A model generated the notes under the pieces. It did no database searches. It worked only from the letters and a program-made list of their open reading frames with translations, and was not told the origin of the DNA. From a virus: 35,536 nucleotides of DNA. Positions within the stretch are counted from its first letter, which is position 1, and every line of letters starts with the position of its first letter. Position numbers and translations under genes: made by a program. Shown here in pieces: positions 1 through 7,288 of this stretch. The stretch is from the IMG/VR virus record IMGVR_UViG_3300034104_001666, positions 1-35,536 of that record. One strand, written 5' to 3'.

Positions 1-741
<741 letters not shown>

Positions 742-745
<4 letters not shown>

Positions 746-1083
746 TGAGTTACCGCTCCTGTCACAATAAAGCTACCTTCAAGATAACGAGTAACTACAC
801 CACTTGAACTGAGTACTAGATCGTAGGCGTAACGCCCTGCGGCTATAGCACCAGTAATGGTTGCACTGAGTGTGACTGTAACGCGACCATTGACAGCATC
901 AAATACCATACGACCATTATCGGTAGAGGCAACTGTTGTTACAGTGCTTGCTCCTACAAAGGGGCGCACAGTCATAGTACCTGTATAGCCAGTAAGATTT
1001 AACGGCACCTGATCATTGAGTATCTGGAACTGAAAGTTGAATGTGGTTGCTTGATCACAGACCAAACTAAATTTAGCACTCAT
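742..1083 (-). CDS. Small beta-rich virion protein (BppU-like N-domain candidate)
   Basis: This encodes 113 residues, starting [11 protein letters not shown] and ending in a segment containing [10 protein letters not shown]. The strand-rich pattern, with [11 protein letters not shown], a GRVTVTLSA strand and an [10 protein letters not shown] strand, recalls phage proteins described as baseplate-upper-protein-like beta sandwiches that often sit beside fibre genes. It lies directly upstream of the collagen-like fibre with a 4-base overlap, so an adaptor or fibre-anchoring role is plausible. No catalytic motif is visible. The family match is from memory of the pattern, and the function is inferred. 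Confidence 0.7.
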
Positions 1084-1613
1084 TATTGTTCACACAATCC
1101 TGTTGCTGGGTTGTAAGTTCCACCTGTTGGGCAGGAGTATTCGTAAACAGTGACTGTTTGGAGGTCACCAGGTGTAAAAGGGTCTCCATATGCAGGGTGA
1201 GAACAAATTCCTGTTGAGGTGTTGAGTAGATATCCCAGGTTGCCAGCTTGCCCACCAGGGCTACAGAATGCTGATGAGTAAGTAGTTCCTACTGCTGTTT
1301 GAGTTGCAGCATAAGGAACAAAAGCAGGTTGCCCTGTTATTTGTCTGAGAGCCTGCGCTGCAGGTAGTTGAAAAGTCCCAGCGATGAGATTGCATACACC
1401 GCTATAATCGAGACGATTACTGCTATCTGTACCCGCAATCGCATTGAGAACTCCTACTGTATCTGTTAAATTTGTACTTACTGAACGCTGTACTGCCCAT
1501 TGACGAGCAGCTAATGCTTCGCCAACCATCTCACCTGGTGCTCGATAGGTGCCACCATTAGCTAGACGATTGAGTTCATCCAATAGCGTTGTGCCGTATT
1601 CTCCTAGTGCCAC
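1083..1613 (-). CDS. Hypothetical virion-operon protein
   Basis: This encodes 176 residues, beginning MALGEYGTTLLDELNRLA. The N-terminal half looks helical and polar. The C-terminal half is rich in Gly, Thr and Tyr and holds four or five scattered cysteines, ending in a segment with YEYSCPTGG and TGLCEQ. The stop overlaps the start of the next gene by one base. I do not recognise a function. The position between the small lysine-rich proteins and the fibre genes suggests a minor virion or fibre-associated component. Confidence 0.7.
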   Translation of the reverse strand: MALGEYGTTLLDELNRLANGGTYRAPGEMVGEALAARQWAVQRSVSTNLTDTVGVLNAIAGTDSSNRLDYSGVCNLIAGTFQLPAAQALRQITGQPAFVPYAATQTAVGTTYSSAFCSPGGQAGNLGYLLNTSTGICSHPAYGDPFTPGDLQTVTVYEYSCPTGGTYNPATGLCEQ

Positions 1614-1623
1614 CTATATCTCC

Positions 1624-1782
1624 TTACTTCTTTTTGCGAGCTACTGCTGCGTTATCTACCAAGTTTGGGTATGGTCGTCCCTTAGCTTTTGCTCGTGCTT
1701 TTGCCGCCGTCTTTTGTGCTGGCGTTAATGTCTTTGACTTCTTCTTAGGATTCTTTGTATCCCAAAATTCTTTCTTCTTCAT
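1624..1782 (-). CDS. Lysine-rich micro-protein
   Basis: This encodes 52 residues from ATG at 1782, which overlaps the stop of the upstream gene. It starts MKKKEFWDTKNPKKKSK, contains AKARAKAKGRPYPNLVDN and ends RKKK. The strong positive charge and the conserved-looking GRPYPNLVDN block suggest a real gene, possibly nucleic-acid-binding. I recall similar short proteins in actinobacterial phages, but none with an assigned function. Confidence 0.65.
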   Translation of the reverse strand: MKKKEFWDTKNPKKKSKTLTPAQKTAAKARAKAKGRPYPNLVDNAAVARKKK

Positions 1783-2057
1783 TTGCAACTACAATCCCAA
1801 GCGCGAAGCGACTTGTTTATTCTAGAGTTCGGATCTTTAGCTGTCTTTGCTGAAGTGTTCTTTGCTTTCATTCCACACATACGACCACAGAAAGACTTGC
1901 GCCGTCCTGCAGACTTAGGTGACTTAGCTGCCTCAGCCTTTTTGACTGGAGGCTTGAGGTTCATCCCCTGCGCTTTAGCAGAGGCACGACCCTTGGCATT
2001 AAGGCCACCCTTGGGGTTCTTGCCCTCTGCTCTTTGCCACGCTGGAGACTTTGCCAT
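1779..2057 (-). CDS. Conserved basic phage protein (DUF6321-like)
   Basis: This encodes 92 residues, starting MAKSPAWQRAEGKNPKGG. Blocks GGLNAKGRASAKAQG, GRRKSFCGRMCGMK and DPNSRINKSLRAWDC match a small phage family that I remember as DUF6321. The protein is basic and has four to five cysteines, CGRMC in the middle and a C-terminal DCSC, which could bind metal. It sits in a run of short basic genes just downstream of the capsid gene. Its role is unknown. Packaging-associated or DNA-binding functions are guesses. Confidence 0.75.
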   Translation of the reverse strand: MAKSPAWQRAEGKNPKGGLNAKGRASAKAQGMNLKPPVKKAEAAKSPKSAGRRKSFCGRMCGMKAKNTSAKTAKDPNSRINKSLRAWDCSCK

Positions 2058-2183
2058 TTACTTAGCAGACTTTCCCATTGCACCAGTCTGTAGTGACTCA
2101 TAGGTCTCATACTTCTTGGCACCTTCGTACTGCTTATCAGGTGTTGGGTACTTTGCAATATCTTCTTCTGTGTAATTTTCCAT
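2058..2183 (-). CDS. Hypothetical micro-protein
   Basis: This encodes 41 residues from ATG at 2183, ending directly before the DUF6321-like gene starts. It is Tyr- and Lys-rich (MENYTEEDIAKYPTPDKQYE and so on). The start shares bases with the stop of the upstream gene (TAATG), which supports translational coupling. No domain is recognised. Confidence 0.55.
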   Translation of the reverse strand: MENYTEEDIAKYPTPDKQYEGAKKYETYESLQTGAMGKSAK

Positions 2184-2305
2184 TACTTCTTCTTCCCCAT
2201 CTTCTTGACGACAGCCTTCTTAGCCATCTTCTTAGCCATCTTCTTCTTTGCGTCCTTCTTACCCTTTGCGGTGTAAGGGAACTTCTCTCCATTTACCATT
2301 GGCAT
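2183..2305 (-). CDS. Lysine-rich micro-protein
   Basis: This encodes 40 residues starting MPMVNGEKFPYTAKGKK, of which nearly half are lysine in the second half (KKKMAKKMAKKAVVKK). The FPYTAKGK block followed by Lys/Ala repeats is a pattern I recall from several phages. A nucleic-acid-binding or capsid-interior role is possible but unproven. Its stop overlaps the next start. Confidence 0.6.
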   Translation of the reverse strand: MPMVNGEKFPYTAKGKKDAKKKMAKKMAKKAVVKKMGKKK

Positions 2306-2314
2306 TTGTTACTC

Positions 2315-2587
2315 CTAGTCTTTGAACGTCATAGTGGTTGAATCAAAAGCTTTACCAACATCGTTGGATATCTTTACTGCTGCATCTATATCTTTTTGCT
2401 TTGTCGAACTTGGTTCGATTCCCTGGCGCACTGCGCTGTAATAGGAACCTAACTCTTTGTCGTGCTGTTTGGCACTCATTATTCCATCGTGGCGAGCATC
2501 GCCTACTGATAGTTGCAGGTTACTGATCTTGCACCCAAAGCAACCTTCTACTTCTACTGGGTGTACTTCTCTAGTGTGCTTACTCAT
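2315..2587 (-). CDS. Conserved hypothetical phage protein
   Basis: This encodes 90 residues. The block VEGCFGCKISNLQLSVGDA near the N-terminus has a CxxC pair and is typical of a small conserved family in actinobacterial phages. The rest is helical and polar (KQGIEPSSTKQKDIDAA-like). The stop of the upstream gene overlaps this start by 4 bases. It lies between capsid-proximal genes. Function unknown. Confidence 0.7.
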   Translation of the reverse strand: MSKHTREVHPVEVEGCFGCKISNLQLSVGDARHDGIMSAKQHDKELGSYYSAVRQGIEPSSTKQKDIDAAVKISNDVGKAFDSTTMTFKD

Positions 2588-2910
2588 ACTACTGGGGTCA
2601 CATATTCTCCTAGGCCAGCATCAATAAGTACCTGTGCTTGGTAGTCACTAATCTCGTACTCGTGTCCACCAAGGAAGTAATAACTAGCTGCAGCTAGATC
2701 ATCTTGGCTTGGAGTCAAGGTCAAGTAGACATTAGTGCCGTTGACAATAATTGTCTGACCACGTGCTATATCTGTAAGGCTAGGTGGGATAGGGCCATCA
2801 ATGGTGCCACCAATAAAGCGACGACCAGCAAGGCGAGAATACTTAGTGTACTCACCAGTGCCAGCTCCCCAGGTTTGATTCTGGAACGGAGTTGTTAATG
2901 TGTATGCCAT
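2584..2910 (-). CDS. Small virion protein downstream of the capsid gene
   Basis: This encodes 108 residues from ATG at 2910 (MAYTLTTPFQNQTWGAG). A TTG two codons upstream is a less likely start, because AAAGG sits at the right distance from the ATG. The sequence is strand-rich, with ARRF/IGGTIDGP-like blocks and a C-terminal YQAQVLIDAGLGEYV. Being first after the major capsid gene, it could be a head-completion or decoration protein. I recognise no family with certainty. Confidence 0.65.
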   Translation of the reverse strand: MAYTLTTPFQNQTWGAGTGEYTKYSRLAGRRFIGGTIDGPIPPSLTDIARGQTIIVNGTNVYLTLTPSQDDLAAASYYFLGGHEYEISDYQAQVLIDAGLGEYVTPVV

Positions 2911-2934
2911 ATCCAACCTTTCATAAGTAGCAGA

Positions 2935-2952
2935 GGTGGGTTTGACCCCACC
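2935..2952 (-). terminator. Hairpin after the capsid gene (weak or partial terminator candidate)
   Basis: GGTGGG and CCCACC pair across a 6-base loop in the short gap following the major capsid stop. There is no clear U-run after it on the minus strand, so it may only attenuate or stabilise the abundant capsid transcript. Confidence 0.3.
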
Positions 2953-2964
2953 CCTGCCGACGGA

Positions 2965-4143
2965 TTAACCGTTTGTTGCTGCTGACTCAATACGAATGAG
3001 AGCAGACTCACGAAGGCGGTTGAAGCCTCCGAAGTAGTACCAACCGATTGTGCGGAAACGACGGAGTGCGTCGATCTCTGGACCGATAACGGTTGAGATG
3101 TCTGCAGCCTGTGCTTCAGCCAATGCTTCACGACCTGCGATGATTGCACGGTAGTTGTTGGTAAATGTAACAGTACCTGTGTCAGCAACTGATGTGATAT
3201 TAGATGCTGTAAGTGCATAGGTAAATGTTGTTGATGTTGTACCAGTGATGGTGAATGTGCCGTTAACTGCTGTGTTTGTTACAGCAGCAACTGTTACAAC
3301 CTGACCTGTTCCGAGGCCGTGAGCAACTGCTGTAGTAATTGTTACTACGTTAGATGTCAAAGCAACGTTGGTGATTGAAACTGTAGGTGTGATACCTGTT
3401 GATAGCTTTAGACCGTTAAGAACACGTGGTGTCTCAACTACGAAAGCGCCTTCGATAACTCCTACTGCGCCAGCAACGAACGGAGTACGATCTACGTACT
3501 TTGAGAGTTCCTGGAATCCGCCTGTACCTGTCTCAGCACGAAGATCGGCTGACTGGCGTGGGTGGAGGTATGCAGCATAGAGTTCACCCATACGAGGCAA
3601 TGCCTTGTTTGTACGTAGTGTTACAACAGCGTTACGGATATCCGCAACTGACATTGTATCTACTGGTAGAACTGCTGATGATGCAGTTGGTGCAGTTCCT
3701 GAAGGACCGTTTGCGTAGAGAACGTTAGTTCCTGCTGAGAGGACCTGTCCTACTACGTTGTCGATTGAGTCAGCTGCGTTGTAAGCGATGATGTCAGCAA
3801 GTGCTGCGTCAACATCGTTGAAAGAAGTTAGGTTTAGCTTCTTTGTTGTTGTAACTGCTGAACCGTATTCGTTCAGTGTTACTGTAACCTGTGAAGGGTT
3901 ACCGAGTGCGATGCTTGAAACATCTGATGCTTCGCTCAATGTTGATGTAGCTTGTGCTAAATCTGAGTAGATTGAGAAAACAACTGATGATCCTGGCATT
4001 GCCTGTTGTACTGGCTTAACATCTGCAAGTGAGCGCATAACAGGAATGGAACGAAGTGCCATTCTTACATACTGATCGTATGCTGTTTGTACTAGATTGC
4101 TGATGCTAGACGTGGTAGTGGTACTACCTGCTGGAATTGCCAT
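2965..4143 (-). CDS. Major capsid protein (N4-gp56-like, HK97 fold)
   Basis: This encodes 392 residues, starting MAIPAGSTTTTSSISN. An N-terminal helix (VQTAYDQYVRMALRSIP), a block with PGSSVVFSIYSDL, and a central AAYLHPRQSADLRAE followed by GAVGVIEGAFVVETPR fit the N4-gp56 family of HK97-fold capsid proteins. The C-terminus has RTIGWYYFGGFNRLRESALIRIESA. Residues of about 250-328 look like an extra small beta domain inserted between core segments (VVTITTAVAHGLGTGQ and NGTFTITGTTSTTFTY). An AAAGG ribosome site precedes the ATG. It follows the scaffold gene, as expected. The family call is by pattern and gene order. Confidence 0.85.
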   Translation of the reverse strand: MAIPAGSTTTTSSISNLVQTAYDQYVRMALRSIPVMRSLADVKPVQQAMPGSSVVFSIYSDLAQATSTLSEASDVSSIALGNPSQVTVTLNEYGSAVTTTKKLNLTSFNDVDAALADIIAYNAADSIDNVVGQVLSAGTNVLYANGPSGTAPTASSAVLPVDTMSVADIRNAVVTLRTNKALPRMGELYAAYLHPRQSADLRAETGTGGFQELSKYVDRTPFVAGAVGVIEGAFVVETPRVLNGLKLSTGITPTVSITNVALTSNVVTITTAVAHGLGTGQVVTVAAVTNTAVNGTFTITGTTSTTFTYALTASNITSVADTGTVTFTNNYRAIIAGREALAEAQAADISTVIGPEIDALRRFRTIGWYYFGGFNRLRESALIRIESAATNG

Positions 4144-4171
4144 TAGGTCTAGCCTTTCTTATAGGATTGGA

Positions 4172-4648
4172 TTAAAGTCCCGACAACCGGATAACTTCGT
4201 CCAACTCTTCTTTGGTGTTTGCGTTCATAAGCTTTTGCATTATGTCTGCGTTATGTTCTGGTGAAGCACCAGAGTCTGCAGTGTTTGTCATACGCTTATA
4301 TGCAGCCGCCTGAGCTGGGTCTACATTAGGTGTTGCCTGGGTTTGACCAGATTCAATGCCGAATACTTCGCCATTATCGTCTAGCCATTTAGACAAAGAC
4401 TCTTCAGTTGGGTCAATGTCCTGCGGAATAAATGAAGCAATTTTGCTATTTACCCCGCGAGATGCGAGGAGATCCTTAATTGCTCTTTCACGCTGGCCTT
4501 TGCTCAAGGACTCAAACTGGGAACGAAGTTCCTGTAGCTCTTTATCCTTTTGCTTTGCAGCCTTGCGTAGTTGCTTTACAAGGTCATTTGACTGTGGTGA
4601 TTCCGTTGTGAAATCGTCGTCGTCATCCTCGTACTCGTAATTGGACAT
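4172..4648 (-). CDS. Scaffolding protein
   Basis: This encodes 158 residues, highly charged. The acidic N-terminus (EYEDDDDDF) is followed by a predicted coiled coil (KQLRKAAKQKDKELQELRSQ, about residues 24-55) and a polar C-terminal region ending with KLMNANTKEELDEVIRLSGL. An acidic N-terminus, a coiled coil and placement directly upstream of the capsid gene are the usual signs of a phage scaffold, which guides shell assembly and is then lost. No protease domain is seen. The assignment rests on composition and synteny. Confidence 0.8.
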   Translation of the reverse strand: MSNYEYEDDDDDFTTESPQSNDLVKQLRKAAKQKDKELQELRSQFESLSKGQRERAIKDLLASRGVNSKIASFIPQDIDPTEESLSKWLDDNGEVFGIESGQTQATPNVDPAQAAAYKRMTNTADSGASPEHNADIMQKLMNANTKEELDEVIRLSGL

Positions 4649-4738
4649 AGTCCGTTCTCCCTATCATTAGTTGATTTCGCCAGCCTCATATTCCAATGGG
4701 GATTGGGTATGGCTCTGACTCCTGGTATTATTGTCGCT

Positions 4739-4762
4739 CCACTAGACCAGTCGCTCTAGTGG
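4739..4762 (-). other. Perfect 8-bp hairpin in the 124-bp gap before the scaffold gene
   Basis: The gap 4649-4772 is the longest non-coding stretch in the virion operon. It contains CCACTAGA and TCTAGTGG pairing across 8 bases, and a smaller CCAAT/ATTGG hairpin at 4693-4706. There is no U-run on the minus strand, so this is not a classical terminator. It could be a processing site or leader for a separate scaffold-capsid message. I see no confident promoter here. Confidence 0.35.
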
Positions 4763-4772
4763 CAGGTTTAGT

Positions 4773-5984
4773 TTAGTAGCCTCCGGCTCTATCGCGGGTT
4801 AAGGCTCCCTGACTGATACCAGATTGTCCACCAAAGGTAGCCTTCTCTAGTCCAGTAATCTTCTGACGTTGCTTCTTTGCCTCTTGAGCACCAGGCACGT
4901 TAAACACTTCGGTCTCTGCAACTGCCTGTGTATATGGATCCTCTCCATACATTGATGCCAATTGTGAACCACGCTGTAATCCACCTGCAATGGTTGAGAA
5001 TCCTTGCTCTGCTGCTTGCTTATCTACGCCATAACGCTGTAGTTCTTCAGCACGTGCTCTTATTGCTTCAGGTGTATTTCCTGTGTACCCAAGGCCAGAT
5101 TGAATTGCAGCTCCACCAATTTCTGCAGCAGTTACCTTACGCTTGATGTTTTCAATAGCGTTCTTAGGATCAAGTGTATAGGCAAGAATATCGCCGTTAG
5201 TAATATCTGGATAGAACTGCTTAAGTGCTGAGGTAACTTCTGGGTTGGCATTAAGAACACGCTTCTGAGCTGTTGCTACTCTATCTTCTAGCTCAGCGTC
5301 ATCAACGTCACCAGCTATAAGTTTTTCAAAACCAACCTGCTTGCCTGTAGGGTCCTTCAAATAATAAGAAGCTGGCAGTCCATATTGACGCATAATATTC
5401 TGGTAAGCGTCTTCTTTAGATATATACTCAGCTGGACTAAGAGCACGCAAACCAGCTTTGATGCGATCTTGATTTGCAGAAAAACGAGTTTGATAAGCTT
5501 TTGTATTGGAAAGAGCTAAAGCCATTTGACTAGCAGGAGTCCTGTTGATAAGCAGGTCGCGTGCATCTGTTACTAAAGATTCTAGTCCGTATTTGGCAAA
5601 CTCTGTACGAAGAATGTCATAAGCGCTAATGCGGCTCTTCATCTCATCGTCATCAATACCAGTGCCTGTATCGGTACCAGTACCTGTACCTGTTCCAGTT
5701 CCTATTCCAGTTCCTGTACCTGTTCCTGTACCACCACCAGCACCGCTACCAGAACCGCCAGTCGGCGCAGTAACAATATCACCAAAAGATTCACCGCCTA
5801 CAATACCTCTAGGCTTAGTTTCTTCGGTAATAGAGCTAGGATTAGTCGAACCCATACCTTCGTAGAAACTGCGTGTAATATCAGATGAGCTAGGTGCTGT
5901 AGATATATTAAGAAGTTTTTTTTCTTCGTCGGTTAATGTTTGACCACCGGTAAGTTTACGTAATGCTTCAGCTGCGGTTGCCAT
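4773..5984 (-). CDS. Virion-operon protein with a Gly-Thr repeat tract
   Basis: This encodes 403 residues (MATAAEALRKLTGGQTL). After about 80 residues comes a low-complexity Gly/Ser/Thr linker, GTGTGTGIGTGTG-like, up to about residue 112. The remaining about 290 residues look mostly helical and charged, with blocks such as ISAYDILRTEFAKYGLESLV and ADDVDDAELEDRVATAQKR-like segments. It lies two bases after the 432-residue gene, and both have helical C-terminal halves, so they may act together. The position between the giant protein and the scaffold suggests an internal or ejected virion protein. No enzyme motif is visible. Confidence 0.65.
   Translation of the reverse strand: MATAAEALRKLTGGQTLTDEEKKLLNISTAPSSSDITRSFYEGMGSTNPSSITEETKPRGIVGGESFGDIVTAPTGGSGSGAGGGTGTGTGTGIGTGTGTGTGTDTGTGIDDDEMKSRISAYDILRTEFAKYGLESLVTDARDLLINRTPASQMALALSNTKAYQTRFSANQDRIKAGLRALSPAEYISKEDAYQNIMRQYGLPASYYLKDPTGKQVGFEKLIAGDVDDAELEDRVATAQKRVLNANPEVTSALKQFYPDITNGDILAYTLDPKNAIENIKRKVTAAEIGGAAIQSGLGYTGNTPEAIRARAEELQRYGVDKQAAEQGFSTIAGGLQRGSQLASMYGEDPYTQAVAETEVFNVPGAQEAKKQRQKITGLEKATFGGQSGISQGALTRDRAGGY
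5656..5760 (-). repeat. Short tandem repeat coding for a Gly-Thr linker
   Basis: On the minus strand, units close to GGTACAGGTACA/GGAACTGGAACA recur about a dozen times with a 6-base period inside the 403-residue gene, giving alternating Gly-Thr. Six-base unit changes keep frame, so copy number could vary without disrupting the protein. Confidence 0.7.
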
Positions 5985-5986
5985 AG

Positions 5987-7285
5987 TTACCCCATAAATC
6001 CAAAGTCTTTAAGGACTTTTGTTGCGATGTCGGACGCTTCAGAGCGAGCTTGGTCTGTGTACTGCCAACGCTGATCCTGTCGTAGCGTCTTCTCAAAATC
6101 GTAGATAGACATTTCCTTGTCAGGTCCAATAGCTTGACGTAGCATTGGATCATCAAGGGTAATACTATTTGGGTTAATCTCTAAAGTACGAGCAAGGACA
6201 TTTTTGTATGGAGAATAAATTGTAGCCAAATCAACTCCTGATTCAACTAGCTTCTTTACATTATCTGGCATACCCAAAGCGGCTATACTACGGATAGAGT
6301 TCTTGACCGCATCTATATTCTCACCAGACTTTATGCGCTGTTCAAAGCCAGCGATTGTGTTTGGATCAAGGGTTATACCATTGTTAAGAGCTGTACCCAT
6401 AATATCTTGGCGTGTGATTTCAGCATCACTTGCTTCCTTGGTTTCCTGCTTCTTTTTGATTGCCTTGATTTCAGGAGCAAATCGCTTATCCTTCTGGAAT
6501 AATTCAATTAAGAACTGCTCTTCATCAAGACCGCCTGTAACGGTAGATGTTACTTTGCCACCCTTAGTTACATATTGAGTTTTGGTTGCAGCTTTCTTTT
6601 GTGCTGCAGTAAGCTTGTTGCTAAGATAAGCCACCTCTTCAGGAGTTGCTTCGCGGTTTAGTAGCTTAACGGATAAGTCCTGAACTACTCCAGCAGTTCT
6701 GGTTGGGTTCCAAATCTGTATATCCTCACGGATAGAAGGCTTGGTTGAACCCTCACCGGTAGGTATCTCTTCTTGGGTAAGATACTCTCGAACCGTGAAA
6801 TCTCTACCTAGTTTTGCAGATTGTAAAGCAGCAGCTTGTTGCGCTGATACGTACGCATTAACTAGAGAGTCCGTATATTTACCGGTAGTCGGTACCTTGA
6901 ATCCAGCTTTCTTAAGAAGCAGTGCCAACTCTTTACGCTGAGCTGTATCCATATTGAAGATTTCTACAGCAATAGGATCTACTGTTCCTAGAGTGTTAGC
7001 ACCTGGTTGTCCCTGGAATCCGCCGTATAAATCTGGGTTTGTTGAAGACATAGTTGAACTACTGGTAACTGAACCAGTTTTCCAATTATTAACAAACGGT
7101 GTTTCTTTTTTCTTATTGCCTGAATTGGGTGTACCTGATCCAATGTTTGCAGAATTAGGGTCAAGGACTACAATACCTTTAGCAATAGCATCTTTCTTAT
7201 TAAGAATTTCTGATGTAAAGTCACTGTAAAATACTTGATAGGTGCCGTTGCCAAGGTCTTTCCAGTTGGATATTTTCTTAGCCAT
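5987..7285 (-). CDS. Hypothetical virion-operon protein, 432 residues
   Basis: It starts MAKKISNWKDLGNGTYQVFY with GGAGA at a good distance. The N-terminal about 60 residues look like a small beta domain (YQVFYSDFTSEILNKKDA). A flexible Ser/Asn/Pro-rich linker follows, then a long helical region with several repeats of RQDIMGTALNNG- and FEQRIKSGENIDAVKNSI-like helices. It is separated by three bases from the giant gene upstream and two bases from the 403-residue gene downstream. I recognise no enzyme motif. An internal virion or ejection-apparatus part is the most economical guess from its neighbours. Confidence 0.65.
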   Translation of the reverse strand: MAKKISNWKDLGNGTYQVFYSDFTSEILNKKDAIAKGIVVLDPNSANIGSGTPNSGNKKKETPFVNNWKTGSVTSSSTMSSTNPDLYGGFQGQPGANTLGTVDPIAVEIFNMDTAQRKELALLLKKAGFKVPTTGKYTDSLVNAYVSAQQAAALQSAKLGRDFTVREYLTQEEIPTGEGSTKPSIREDIQIWNPTRTAGVVQDLSVKLLNREATPEEVAYLSNKLTAAQKKAATKTQYVTKGGKVTSTVTGGLDEEQFLIELFQKDKRFAPEIKAIKKKQETKEASDAEITRQDIMGTALNNGITLDPNTIAGFEQRIKSGENIDAVKNSIRSIAALGMPDNVKKLVESGVDLATIYSPYKNVLARTLEINPNSITLDDPMLRQAIGPDKEMSIYDFEKTLRQDQRWQYTDQARSEASDIATKVLKDFGFMG

Positions 7286-7288
7286 TGT

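Noticed and set aside
1961-2158. 65-residue minus-strand frame overlapping the small basic genes
   Set aside because: Frame shadow of 1779-2057 and 2058-2183, whose chained starts and stops fit the operon better.
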